Assembly: GCA_034421295.1 (NCBI GenBank)
Contig: DAOUKM010000009.1
Location: forward strand, 1-28,067
Source of the DNA: CAUZIR01 sp034421295
GTDB lineage: Bacteria; Chloroflexota; Dehalococcoidia; Lucifugimonadales; UBA2962
Direction: 5' to 3'
Length of the DNA: 28,067 nucleotides
Both the position numbers and the translations under genes were made by a program. The number at the start of each line of letters is the position of its first letter. Position 1 is the stretch's first letter. Positions 16,862 to 25,631 of this stretch are shown here, in pieces. The notes below the pieces were generated by a model. That model saw only the letters and a list, made by a program, of their open reading frames with translations, was not told the DNA's origin and did no database searches.

Positions 16862-17152
16862 GGAGGCCTGCAACGATTGCGAGCGGGGCTGTAGTGCAAT
16901 CTGGCACCACGTAAGGACTCGAACTCAGCCCCACATGCATGAGTTCACATTCCGATCGCGGTAGTCTCCCAGCGCTTTTGGCACACCATCCAGTCCCACG
17001 GTGAACCAGAACCTTTCGCCGGCAAGACCCTACGGCGGTCTTGTCCATGTTGGCGGATCTGCAACCGCGATGGCTGGGGAATGTAGCGGTGGCCTCCTTG
17101 GACCCTTGTCCCCCAAACTGGCAAAGCCCTAATAGAGAGTGGAGGATGGCAG

Positions 17153-17455
17153 ATGAGCACGATCAGTGCGCTCAGCGACAGTTACGAAGACGCGGAAAGA
17201 GGACTGGACTGGTTGGAGAAGCTTGAGGCCTTGCAGGCCCGCTCTGCGTCCGATCAGGCTGCCTATGAGGTCGCCGAATACGTGATGAGGCTGCGGGCGG
17301 CAGTGACGGAGCTGGCCGGAGCCCGCACCGTCTCGGAGTTACGTGAGGATGTGGGAGCGGACACAGCGCGACTGGTCGAGGAGCTGCGGCAGGCGGGGGA
17401 CAAGGACTACTGGAACACGAGGATTCGTCCTGCCCTTTTGAAATCGGACCGTTGA
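17153..17455 (+). CDS. Small helical protein, unrecognised
   Basis: A 100-residue protein from ATG 17153, preceded by GGAGG with good spacing. It is almost wholly helical and acidic, with heptad-like Leu/Ala spacing at about 5-80 (LDWLEKLEALQARS; VMRLRAAVTEL), suggesting a coiled coil or helical bundle. It has no membrane segment and no cysteine. I do not recognise the family. It is convergent with the CocE-like gene, and the 291 bases before it hold no gene I can support. Confidence 0.65.
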   Translation: MSTISALSDSYEDAERGLDWLEKLEALQARSASDQAAYEVAEYVMRLRAAVTELAGARTVSELREDVGADTARLVEELRQAGDKDYWNTRIRPALLKSDR

Positions 17456-17665
17456 CGCCGCCGCCTCTTGCACCAGCTGTTGCTGGAGGGTTACGGGCGC
17501 CGGCGAGGACCCTGCAGAGGTGTTGGACTCTGGCGTAGGCTGCTGGAGCCAATGGAGTTGGGGCGGTATAGGTTCAGCGCGAGGCTAGTTGGCTCGCTCA
17601 ACGCCAGGGATAGCCATGTCTTTCAACCTCATCCGCGGCTGTCGCCTTCGACGGATATGCCGCAG

Positions 17666-19354
17666 CTACCTCGGCACTATGGGCAGAATCAGGCGGGATG
17701 GGCGAGCCGCGTCGTGGTAGATCGTCTGGTCAGCCCTGCGCATCTCGGCGTCGAATCCGGGCCGGTTGCCGGTGTTCAGGTTGCGCTCGAACCGCGGGAA
17801 ATTGCTGCTGGATACCTCCAGCCGGATGCGGTGCCCGGCCCTGAAGACGTTGCTGGTCTCCCACATGTCGACCTTCAACTCGTACACCTCGCCCGGCGTG
17901 ATTAGGCACGTCTCCTCGATGGAATCCCGGTAGCGTACTCCGAGCAATCCCTCGGTGATGATGATGGCCCTGCCGTCGGGGTGGACGTCGACCAGCGTGC
18001 CGGTGAAGTCGGTGTCCGGTGCGCTGGAGGAAGCGAAGAGGATCAGCCAGACGGGTCCGGTGACCTCGGTGTGCCTCCCAAGTGGCTCGGTGGTGTAGAC
18101 GAGCACGTCGGCCCGCTGCTCAGTCGCGCGCCTGTCCTGCGGACCTCCGACCGTCTCCTCGATTGCCATGATCTGCCCGCCGAGGGTCCAGACGGGATCG
18201 TCGGGATCGTACGTATACCCATCGGACGGCTCGTCCGTAGGGGGCTTGGTCGAAAGCGCGCCGTCACCTCTGAGGGTATTGGCGCCACCGCCGCTGTGGA
18301 GGTAGTAACTCGTGTACTGCGTCCTGGCGAGCGGCCACTCGTTCTCCGACCGCCACACGTTCTCACCCATCACGAAGATGCGGACCGGAGGCTCGTCGTC
18401 GATGCCGTTATCGATGCCCCTGAGCCTGCGGTCGTTCCAGCGTAGCTGCTCCCCGTCAAAGTCCATCCTGGCGTCGGGGCCGAAGTCGACTGCCCCCGGG
18501 GCGGGGACGCCGATGGGTCCGTGTAGCCAGGGCCCCACCAGCAACTTGCTAAGCTTGCGCGCGTTCACTGTTCGGGCTCCCCTCGACCAGCCCCTGTACA
18601 GCTTGAAGCCTTCGTGAACCAGGTTGTCGTACCATCCGGTCACGAAGTAGGCGGGCGTCTCTATCTCACCGTACTTGGACCGCAGGCTATATCCCTTCCA
18701 GAAGTCGTCGAACGTCTCGTGCTCGATAACAGATCGGTAGAACGGCACGTCTGCTAGGTCATCAAGCGCCGAGACCAGAGGCAGCCGCCGATAAAAGGCC
18801 TCGGAGTCCATCAGGCTCCTCGGTCCTCCCTGCATAGTTCGCCCAGCCATGTTGATGAAGTTGAGCGCTACGTGAAGCTGCAGCGGGCCGTCGACTCGCC
18901 AGTGTCCGAAGTTGTCCTGCTGTGAGACGGTGGGCACCATCGCCTTCAGGTATTTGCTCCGCAGGGGCGCTGTCAGCGATTGAGTGAATCCGACGTAGGA
19001 TTCTCCGAACATGCCTATGTTGCCGTCGCACCACGGCTGGGCGCCGATCCATTCCTGCGTGTCGTATCCGTCCTCCGGCTCCTGGTAGTAGGGGTGGAAC
19101 TCGCCGTAGGAGTCGAAGCGCCCGCGGCAGTCTTGCATGACCACTGCGTAGCCGCTCTCCAGGAATCTCCTGCATGACGCCATGTAGCCATCGCTCTGGT
19201 TGTCGTAGATCGTGCGCACAAGCAGGGTCGGAAACGGCCCACCCTCCGGTGGTAGATAGACGTCGGCCGACAACTCGACTCCGTCACGCATCTTGACCCT
19301 GATGTCGATCATGATCCGGTAGGGTTGCGACGAGGTGAACCGCGATCTGTTCAT
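17666..19354 (-). CDS. CocE/NonD family serine hydrolase
   Basis: A 562-residue alpha/beta hydrolase of the X-Pro dipeptidyl-peptidase S15/CocE group. The catalytic triad is visible: Ser119 in GMFGESYVG, Asp243 in VTGWYDN and His278 in VGPWLHGP. The oxyanion tyrosine is probably in RTIYDN (Tyr50). The C-terminal part from about 340 is the jelly-roll domain of the family (EVTGPVWLILFASSSAPDTDF; GEVYELKVDMWETSNVFRAGHRIRLEVSSSNFPRFERN). Family members hydrolyse esters or amides, such as cocaine esterase and glutaryl-7-ACA acylases, but the natural substrate is unknown. The start has a strong AGGAGG 9 bases upstream. No signal peptide is visible. It belongs to the local block of hydrolase and oxidoreductase genes. 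Confidence 0.93.
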   Translation of the reverse strand: MNRSRFTSSQPYRIMIDIRVKMRDGVELSADVYLPPEGGPFPTLLVRTIYDNQSDGYMASCRRFLESGYAVVMQDCRGRFDSYGEFHPYYQEPEDGYDTQEWIGAQPWCDGNIGMFGESYVGFTQSLTAPLRSKYLKAMVPTVSQQDNFGHWRVDGPLQLHVALNFINMAGRTMQGGPRSLMDSEAFYRRLPLVSALDDLADVPFYRSVIEHETFDDFWKGYSLRSKYGEIETPAYFVTGWYDNLVHEGFKLYRGWSRGARTVNARKLSKLLVGPWLHGPIGVPAPGAVDFGPDARMDFDGEQLRWNDRRLRGIDNGIDDEPPVRIFVMGENVWRSENEWPLARTQYTSYYLHSGGGANTLRGDGALSTKPPTDEPSDGYTYDPDDPVWTLGGQIMAIEETVGGPQDRRATEQRADVLVYTTEPLGRHTEVTGPVWLILFASSSAPDTDFTGTLVDVHPDGRAIIITEGLLGVRYRDSIEETCLITPGEVYELKVDMWETSNVFRAGHRIRLEVSSSNFPRFERNLNTGNRPGFDAEMRRADQTIYHDAARPSRLILPIVPR

Positions 19355-19418
19355 CTTGTTCCGCCTCCTGAACAGAAAACTGAGTCAACGCAGCGGCATA
19401 GAGTGGGGCCCCGTCCCG

Positions 19419-21401
19419 CTAGCAAGGCCCTAACCCAGCCAGCATGCGGTCGATGTTCTCCGCCTCTAGGGACAATCTCTCCCACTCCTCCCAAAGTGTT
19501 CCTGCCTGCTCCTTCAAAAGCGCGTATCTCTCACCTGCGAGAGCGAGCTGAGCTGGGCCATCGAACTGGCCCGGTTGGGAGAACTTGGTCTCCAATACCG
19601 CTATGCGGGCTTCGTGGTCAGAAAGCGAGGCGTTTATTTCCTCTATGCGCCGTGCCAGCAGGCGGGCCTGTTTCCCAAGGGCCCGGCGCTGCTCCTCGTC
19701 GGCGCTCAGAGTCCGCCGCGAGTTTCTCTTTGCTTTGACCCGCCCTGAAGCGGCCACAGGCGCCTGATTGTCTGTCTGGTCCGCGTTTCCGTTACTTGAC
19801 CGGGTCTGCTTCCGGTACAAGTAGGCGTCGTAGTCCCCCGGGAAAACGGAGGGCTCGCCAGCTTCAATCTCAATGATCTTGTTGGCAAAATGTCGTATGA
19901 GAGTTCGGTCATGCGTGATGAGGCAAATCGTGCCGTGGTAGTCCTCGAGGGCATCCGCGAGAACCTCCCTGGCGGCGATGTCCAGGTGGTTGGTGGGCTC
20001 GTCCATCAGGAGCAGATTACTCGGCTGGAGGAGGAGCTTGGCCAGGGCAACCCGCGCCTTCTCTCCGCCCGACAATACCGATATCGGCTTGCGGACGTCG
20101 TCGCCGCCAAAGAGGAAGCCACCCAGGGTGGTGCGAAGGTTCTGCTCGGACTCGGCCGGCGCGGCATGTTGCACCTCCTCAAGGATGGTATGGGTTGGAT
20201 TTAGGCCCTCGATGACGTGCTGCGCGTAATAGGCGGTTACCACGTTATGGCCGGTCCTCCTCTCACCCTCATCAGGCGTAAGGATGCCCGCCAGGATCTT
20301 CAACATGGTCGTTTTCCCCGCCCCATTTGGCCCAACCAGCGCAGCGCGGTCGCCGCGGGATAACACCAGATTCACGCCGCTGTAGACCGGGTTGTCGCCG
20401 TAGGACTTGCCGACGTTCAGCAGGGAAATGACCTCTGAACCGCTTCGTGGAGGCTGCGGGAACCTATAGCTGATTCTCTTCGTAGACCTTGGCAGCTCAA
20501 TGTTCTGTACCTTCCGAAGCTGCTTTAGGCGGCTCTGCACCTGGCTGGCCTTGGTTGCCTTGGCCCGGAAGCGCTCGACAAAACGCATCTGCCTATCCAT
20601 CTCTCGTTTCTGCCTGGCCGCGGTGGCCTGCCTGACCCTGAGGGAGCGCTCGCGTGCTAGGAGATATTCATCGTAGTTGCCCTTCATCAGGAGCACTTCG
20701 TCCTCCTCAATGGCAAGCACCTTGGTTGCGACCTGGTTTATGAACGTGCGGTCGTGGGACGTCACGAGCACCCCACCCCGAAAGGAGGCCAGGTACTTCT
20801 CGAACCAGAGGTTTGCATCCAAGTCAAGGTGATTGGTCGGCTCATCCAGGAGCAGAAGATCGGGCCTCTTGAACAGGATTCTGGCAAGGCCTGCCCGCAT
20901 GACCCAGCCGCCGCTGAACTCACCTATGGGCCTGAGAAAGTCTTCCTGCTCGAACCCGAGACCTGAGAGGATAGCCTTGGCCTCGTGGTCTCTGTCTCCT
21001 CCTCCGGCGGCTTCAAGGGCCATCTCATGATGCCCGAGTTGTCGCAGCAGTTCTGCCCGGCTCTTTGGATCAGGCTCCGTCGAAAGTGCCCTCTGTGCGG
21101 CGGCAACGCTGTCCCTGAGAGCAATAGTGTCAGAGCTTGTGGCCAGCACCTCCTGAAGGAGGGGTTTGCCGGTAAACGGTGCGACATCCTGCCTCAGATA
21201 GCCCACCGAAGCGTTACGTTGCCTGGAGATGCTTCCCGAGTCCGGTGAAGTGTCGCCGGCGAGGATATCCATGAGCGTGGATTTCCCGGAGCCGTTGGAG
21301 CCTATCAGCGCGATGCGGTCTCCTGGGGCCAAAACGAGGTTGAGACCGCTAAACAGCGTTTCGTTTGAGTAGACCTTGCTGATGTTCGCAGCGAATAGCA
21401 T
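19419..21401 (-). CDS. ABC-F family ATPase
   Basis: A 660-residue soluble protein with two ABC ATPase domains and no membrane segment, the hallmark of ABC-F translation factors. Domain 1: Walker A GSNGSGKST (Lys40), signature EFSGGW (161-166), Walker B LLLLDEPTNHLD (Glu187). The linker at about 245-315 is basic and helical (P-site tRNA-interaction motif region). Domain 2: GPNGAGKTT (Lys363), LSGGEKAR (443-450), LLLMDEPTNHLD (Glu468). A Gln/Asn-rich spacer (about 530-550) leads to a C-terminal coiled coil (570-655). These proteins act on the ribosomal E site to rescue or regulate elongation; some give antibiotic resistance. The linker and C-terminal coiled coil look closer to YdiF/Uup-like housekeeping members than to known resistance types. 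No strong ribosome-binding site precedes the ATG. Confidence 0.94.
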   Translation of the reverse strand: MLFAANISKVYSNETLFSGLNLVLAPGDRIALIGSNGSGKSTLMDILAGDTSPDSGSISRQRNASVGYLRQDVAPFTGKPLLQEVLATSSDTIALRDSVAAAQRALSTEPDPKSRAELLRQLGHHEMALEAAGGGDRDHEAKAILSGLGFEQEDFLRPIGEFSGGWVMRAGLARILFKRPDLLLLDEPTNHLDLDANLWFEKYLASFRGGVLVTSHDRTFINQVATKVLAIEEDEVLLMKGNYDEYLLARERSLRVRQATAARQKREMDRQMRFVERFRAKATKASQVQSRLKQLRKVQNIELPRSTKRISYRFPQPPRSGSEVISLLNVGKSYGDNPVYSGVNLVLSRGDRAALVGPNGAGKTTMLKILAGILTPDEGERRTGHNVVTAYYAQHVIEGLNPTHTILEEVQHAAPAESEQNLRTTLGGFLFGGDDVRKPISVLSGGEKARVALAKLLLQPSNLLLMDEPTNHLDIAAREVLADALEDYHGTICLITHDRTLIRHFANKIIEIEAGEPSVFPGDYDAYLYRKQTRSSNGNADQTDNQAPVAASGRVKAKRNSRRTLSADEEQRRALGKQARLLARRIEEINASLSDHEARIAVLETKFSQPGQFDGPAQLALAGERYALLKEQAGTLWEEWERLSLEAENIDRMLAGLGPC

Positions 21402-21765
21402 TTCTCAGCGCCTGCCATTTTAGACGGATAAGGATGGGAGCCCGAAGTCTGGCGGAGAGATTCTCGGGGCCCGCGACGTGGAGTACAGCGAGCTGCCTAG
21501 TCCGCTGCTGCTGTAGGTCTGCCTGCATTGCTTACCGGATGTCATTCAACATGGTCAGGGTACTGTCTTCGTCGGCAAGAGCGGTGACAGCCTTCGCCAA
21601 CGAGAACATCTGGGCCAAGAACAAGCACACCTGGGGTGGGGCAGGGAGGTGTGGCCGGGCAAGGTGTCAGCGTCTCTAATAAAGGGCTGGGAGGCGCTTG
21701 AGACAACGGAGAACGGAGCTGGGAAGGGTAGTGGTGCTAGGGGACTGACATGAAACCCTGCTGAA
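21402..21765. other. 364-base intergenic region
   Basis: It lies between the end of permease copy 2 and the start of the ABC-F gene, both on the minus strand. A 25-codon minus-strand frame around 21540-21615 reads MFSLAKAVTALADE and ends soon after; it is too short to call. No clear terminator was seen. Confidence 0.45.
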
Positions 21766-23502
21766 CTACTTATCGACGCGGCAACTGATGATGTCTAAGC
21801 CGTAGTATTTGCGGTGGTGTACCGACGAGGCGTAGTGTCGGAGGATTCGGACCGACAGTTGATCTTCGTCTTCCAGCGCCTGGTCCTGGCCCAAATAGGC
21901 CATGCGATCCTCGATGTTTCCCTGGATGGCATCATCGGAAGCGACCACGATTTCCAGCTCGGCCGATCCGCTTTCGGGGCGAATGGTGGCGACCAGCCTG
22001 CGCTTGTGTTCGACCGGGCCATCGCCCTCTTCGTTAAACAGGCTCAGCATGACCTCTTCGCCCACCAGGCGAAGCCGGTTCTTCCCGTTCTCCGTCCAGT
22101 TGTGTCTGTCGGCGAATTGGCTTAGAAAATCGTCAACGTCGGGCAGGGAGGACAGGGTCAGGTCAATTCTCAGTTTCTTGGCGCGAAATCCCGACAGTTC
22201 GGTGGATATGATCATCGCTATGGCTGCCATACCTCCGACGACGATGGTGTTGCTCACCAGGTGAATGGTGATTCCCTCGAACAATCCGCTGATGGTCGCT
22301 GCCGAAAGCCCCAGGACCATGGAGACGCCGGTGATGGTGGCCTTCTTCTGGTCAACCTGGCCAGTAAACACCGTCTTGGCGCCTTCGACAAAGAGCATGC
22401 CGAAGATGATGACGTATACCGCACTTACCACCGGGCTGGGAATGGCGATCAGTACGGCGAGCAACTTGGAAAAGAAGGCGACCAGTATGGTCAACAGACC
22501 CAGGTATATCCCGACACTCGTTGCGGCGACACCGGTAAAGGCGACATAGACAACGGTGGTCGCCCATGGCGCGGCTACGGGCAGGGTTCCCAGGAGGCCG
22601 GAAAAGAGTGTGCCCACCCCGTAGACGTTCAGGCCGCTCTGGACCGTGCGAAAGTCGATGGCCGATTGCATCCGATAGGAGGCCCGGTGGATTACCGACA
22701 AGTCTCCGACAGCCTTGACGAAGCCGGTGAGGTTCACCAGTACGAAGACTGGAAGCAGCGCCCAGAAATCGACGCTGAAAGTAAGGTCCAGCCCCGGCCA
22801 GCCAAGATCCGGAACGCCCAGCCAAGCAGCTCCGACTATCTTGTCGGTGTCGTAAAAGCCCAGGGGCACGGCTACGACCAGCCCGATGGCCACGGTGACC
22901 GGCAGGATCCACATTCGCCAGGCCCTTGCGTCCTGCAGGGACATAAGGATCCCGGCGCCGAGGGCGGCCATCCCCGGTGCCAGGAACAGCAGCATCGATT
23001 CGCCTTCCGGTGGCACGATGGCCCTGCTGATGATGAAGGGCATCGCCGAGACCGCCACCAGCATGACCACCACGCCGCTCACGGTCTGAGTGAATATTCG
23101 GCGGAGGGAGGCCAGTCGCAATGTCAGCACATACTGAACCAGGGTGGAAACCACCACGAGGCTGGCCAGCAGACCAGGGCCACCGACGTGGAGCGCAAGC
23201 GCGCTGACCGCCAGGAACGGAACGTTGAAGTTCGTAACTATGAGGCGGCCCGAACCGAAGTGTCGCAGCCGGAAGGTCTGAAAGATCATGCTGGCCCCGG
23301 TGACCGCCAGCACGGTAAATGTCACCCACGACAGGTAGGCTTCCGACTCGCCGGAAGCCCGCACCACCAGCGCCCCCAGCATGACGAGGCTGATGGTGTT
23401 GGGGATGAATATCTGCAGAGCCGCAGATATAGACAGCAACGGCGGACACTTCTCGTCCGGTTCGTACTGGATTTCGTGTCGCCCCTGGGTTTTTCTGAAC
23501 AT
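21766..23502 (-). CDS. NCS2-like permease fused to an RsbW-like C-terminal domain (copy 2, altered active site)
   Basis: A paralogue of the gene at 8791-10527 with the same length, 578 residues, and alignable end to end. The membrane core (about 20-440) keeps the fold: YLSWVTFTVLAVTGA, FYDTDKIVGAAWLGV, LNVYGVGTLFSGLLGTLP and IPSPVVSAVYVIIFGML. The helix-8 glutamate of NCS2 carriers is Lys263 here (TGFVKAVGD), and the helix-10 polar motif is ATTV. Both changes argue against normal substrate/proton transport. The C-terminal soluble domain (about 448-578) is well conserved with copy 1: LRLVGEE (477-483), ELEIVVASDD, EDRMAYLGQ and RILRHYASSVHHRKYYG. The gene is divergent from the multi-Cache lipoprotein, with 320 bases between them. 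A sensory or regulatory role is a reasonable inference. Confidence 0.82.
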   Translation of the reverse strand: MFRKTQGRHEIQYEPDEKCPPLLSISAALQIFIPNTISLVMLGALVVRASGESEAYLSWVTFTVLAVTGASMIFQTFRLRHFGSGRLIVTNFNVPFLAVSALALHVGGPGLLASLVVVSTLVQYVLTLRLASLRRIFTQTVSGVVVMLVAVSAMPFIISRAIVPPEGESMLLFLAPGMAALGAGILMSLQDARAWRMWILPVTVAIGLVVAVPLGFYDTDKIVGAAWLGVPDLGWPGLDLTFSVDFWALLPVFVLVNLTGFVKAVGDLSVIHRASYRMQSAIDFRTVQSGLNVYGVGTLFSGLLGTLPVAAPWATTVVYVAFTGVAATSVGIYLGLLTILVAFFSKLLAVLIAIPSPVVSAVYVIIFGMLFVEGAKTVFTGQVDQKKATITGVSMVLGLSAATISGLFEGITIHLVSNTIVVGGMAAIAMIISTELSGFRAKKLRIDLTLSSLPDVDDFLSQFADRHNWTENGKNRLRLVGEEVMLSLFNEEGDGPVEHKRRLVATIRPESGSAELEIVVASDDAIQGNIEDRMAYLGQDQALEDEDQLSVRILRHYASSVHHRKYYGLDIISCRVDK

Positions 23503-23822
23503 CTAGATGAAACCCCTGGCCCTGTTCGCCGCAGCCCGCCGGGCGGGTGGCATTGCTCGCCGGACGGCCTTCCCGGGTTCAGGCGACACAGGAGCGGTGG
23601 GTTATCCGCGTCATTTTATTCCCGTCCGCACAACACCATCTCCCTATGGACCGATAGAGAAAGCAAAACCTGCCCACTATAATTTGAGACGACATGTCCG
23701 CATCGTTGAACTTGCGATTGTTGATATTGTAGATCTTGAGGGTTCGGCCGAATGCCATTGTCTGCTTAGGGCACTGCGGCCACAGTAACGAAGTGCGCGG
23801 CACGAAACAAAGGGGATAGGTT
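23503..23822. promoter_or_regulatory. Divergent promoter region of permease copy 2 and the Cache-like lipoprotein
   Basis: The region is AT-richer than its neighbours. TATAAT at 23678-23683 is a consensus -10 reading toward the lipoprotein gene, but no good -35 is seen at 16-18 bases. AAGGGGATAGG just before 23823 is the lipoprotein ribosome-binding site. I did not find a palindromic operator. Confidence 0.4.
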
Positions 23823-25631
23823 ATGTTCCGAGTTGAGCGAGGGGTAAGACAGGAGGCGAGCCGGACGGGAGCAAAGTCAAGGCGGACACCAGCGTCCGCC
23901 GTGGGCGCTATAGCCTTGCTCTTGATCCTGGTCTCATCCGCAGCGCTTCTGGTTGCCTGCGGCGACGACCCTTCCCCGACGCCCGTGCCTACTGCCACCG
24001 AGGTCCCGGCGCCTGCCGACACCCCGGTGACGGAGCCCACTAGCGCCCCAACGCCGGAGCCGACGCCTGAACCCGCTGCATTGGACGACGATGCCCTGAC
24101 GCGAGCCTTTGTGGAGACGGCAATCGAGTACTACGGAGAGAACGGACTGGACGCCACCGTTGAGTTCTACAGGAGCGAGTCGGGCACCGAAGACGGGCGG
24201 ACGTTGATTCTCCTGGACCAAGGGGAAAGCACGGTGCTTGTGTACCGAAACATACCTACCCTGGAAGGCCAATACGTTGGCACGGGATCGCCATTTTCAG
24301 CATTCACGCAGTTGCTGGAAGATGCCACCGAGGAGGGATTCTGGACTATAAGTCGGGGTGTTAACCCGGCCACGAAGCAGGAAGAGCCACGGCGAATCTT
24401 CCTCATCCTTCACGACGGCCTCGTGTTCTCCGCTAGCCACTCGGCCCTGGTGGAAGACGTAGCGAATGCCGTCAAGGAATACGTAAGCAAGGCCATAGCC
24501 AGGTACGAGGATGAAGGTCTGGACGCCGTCATCAGCCACTACAACAGCCAGGATAGCCTTGAGGGACAGTTTTACCTGTTCCTCATCGGAGAGGACGATA
24601 TCTATCTGGCCCATCCCATCTTTCCTCACCTCATCGGCTCCGACATCAAGGACGTGGTCGGCTCCGACGGGCAGGAGCTGGGCAAGGAGATAGCTCTGGC
24701 CACCAATGAGGGCGCGTGGGTGGAATACCTGTGGCCCCATCCCGTTTCCAGGAAGGAACAGCAGAAGGTCACCTGGGCCATCCGCCACGACGGTCTGATA
24801 TTCGCCTCCGGCTATTACGCCGGCGAGCCCGAGACCGGCCCCCCGGCTTGGCGGGACGCCGACCCGAGAGAGTACACGGTCCAATACGTGAACGAGGCCA
24901 TTGCGCGTTACGAGCGCGACGGCTTGGAGTCCATGCTCAACTACTACAACAGCGTCGCCAGCTTCGAGGGCGAATGGTATCTCTTTGCCACTGACGCAAA
25001 TGACATATATCACGTCCATCCTCTGCTGCCTCAGTTGATAGGGACGGACATCAAGGACGTGCGGGGCTCTGACGGCTACAGACTGGGCGAGGAGTTGGCA
25101 AAGGCAACCGAGGAGGGGGTCTGGGTGGAATACCTCTGGCCTCACCCGGTAACGCTGAAGGAAGTTCCCAAGGTGTCCTTCGCCGTGCGCCACGAAGGAA
25201 TGCTCTTCGCCTCCGGCTACTACGTGCGAGTTGCAGACCCTGCAGGCCGGACCGCAGCGTATGTGCAGGAGGCCATCGAATACTACAAGAGCAACGGATT
25301 GGAGGACACAATCGCCTGGTACAACAGCCAGGAAAGTCTAGATGGCCAGTGGGGCCTTACCCTGGCCGACGAGAACGACATCCTCCGTGTCGCTCCCCTT
25401 GGCAAGCATCTTATAGGCACCAACGTGAATGATCTTGCCGCGCTCCGTACTCGTCAGATTGGCCAAGAGATGGCGTCAGCCACAGAGGAGGGGCTTTGGA
25501 TCAGCTACGTTTTCCCCAATGTCAGATCCTCGGAGACCCTGTATGCGCATACGTGGGCCGTGCGCTATGACGGACTACTCTTCATGTCGCGGTACTATGA
25601 CGACCAGCCCGAAGTTCAAGATACGCCTTAG
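23823..25631 (+). CDS. Lipoprotein with four tandem Cache-like repeats
   Basis: A 602-residue exported lipoprotein. A basic start is followed by a hydrophobic segment (26-45) and the lipobox LLVAC with Cys46. A Pro/Thr/Glu linker (48-87) holds it off the membrane. Then come four repeats of about 113-119 residues at roughly 92-210, 219-332, 355-467 and 479-592. Each opens with a helix ending in YY/RY and NGL, followed by YNSQDS-EGQ-YLF, HPIFPHLIG, DIKDV, a GLG-like turn, EG-WVEYLWPHP and RHDGLIFASGYY. Repeats 2 and 3 are the most alike and repeat 1 has diverged most. This is the pattern of single-Cache ligand-binding domains, which bind small metabolites outside the cell, but no kinase, methyl-accepting or membrane-spanning signalling domain follows. 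It must therefore pass any signal to a separate membrane partner, and the divergent permease-like gene is a candidate. Confidence 0.85.
   Translation: MFRVERGVRQEASRTGAKSRRTPASAVGAIALLLILVSSAALLVACGDDPSPTPVPTATEVPAPADTPVTEPTSAPTPEPTPEPAALDDDALTRAFVETAIEYYGENGLDATVEFYRSESGTEDGRTLILLDQGESTVLVYRNIPTLEGQYVGTGSPFSAFTQLLEDATEEGFWTISRGVNPATKQEEPRRIFLILHDGLVFSASHSALVEDVANAVKEYVSKAIARYEDEGLDAVISHYNSQDSLEGQFYLFLIGEDDIYLAHPIFPHLIGSDIKDVVGSDGQELGKEIALATNEGAWVEYLWPHPVSRKEQQKVTWAIRHDGLIFASGYYAGEPETGPPAWRDADPREYTVQYVNEAIARYERDGLESMLNYYNSVASFEGEWYLFATDANDIYHVHPLLPQLIGTDIKDVRGSDGYRLGEELAKATEEGVWVEYLWPHPVTLKEVPKVSFAVRHEGMLFASGYYVRVADPAGRTAAYVQEAIEYYKSNGLEDTIAWYNSQESLDGQWGLTLADENDILRVAPLGKHLIGTNVNDLAALRTRQIGQEMASATEEGLWISYVFPNVRSSETLYAHTWAVRYDGLLFMSRYYDDQPEVQDTP

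Noticed and set aside
22261..23682. Plus-strand open frame of 473 codons opposite permease copy 2
   Set aside because: It is an antisense shadow of the permease; the translation is Gln/Asp/Gly/His-rich without hydrophobic core or motifs, while the minus strand aligns with copy 1.
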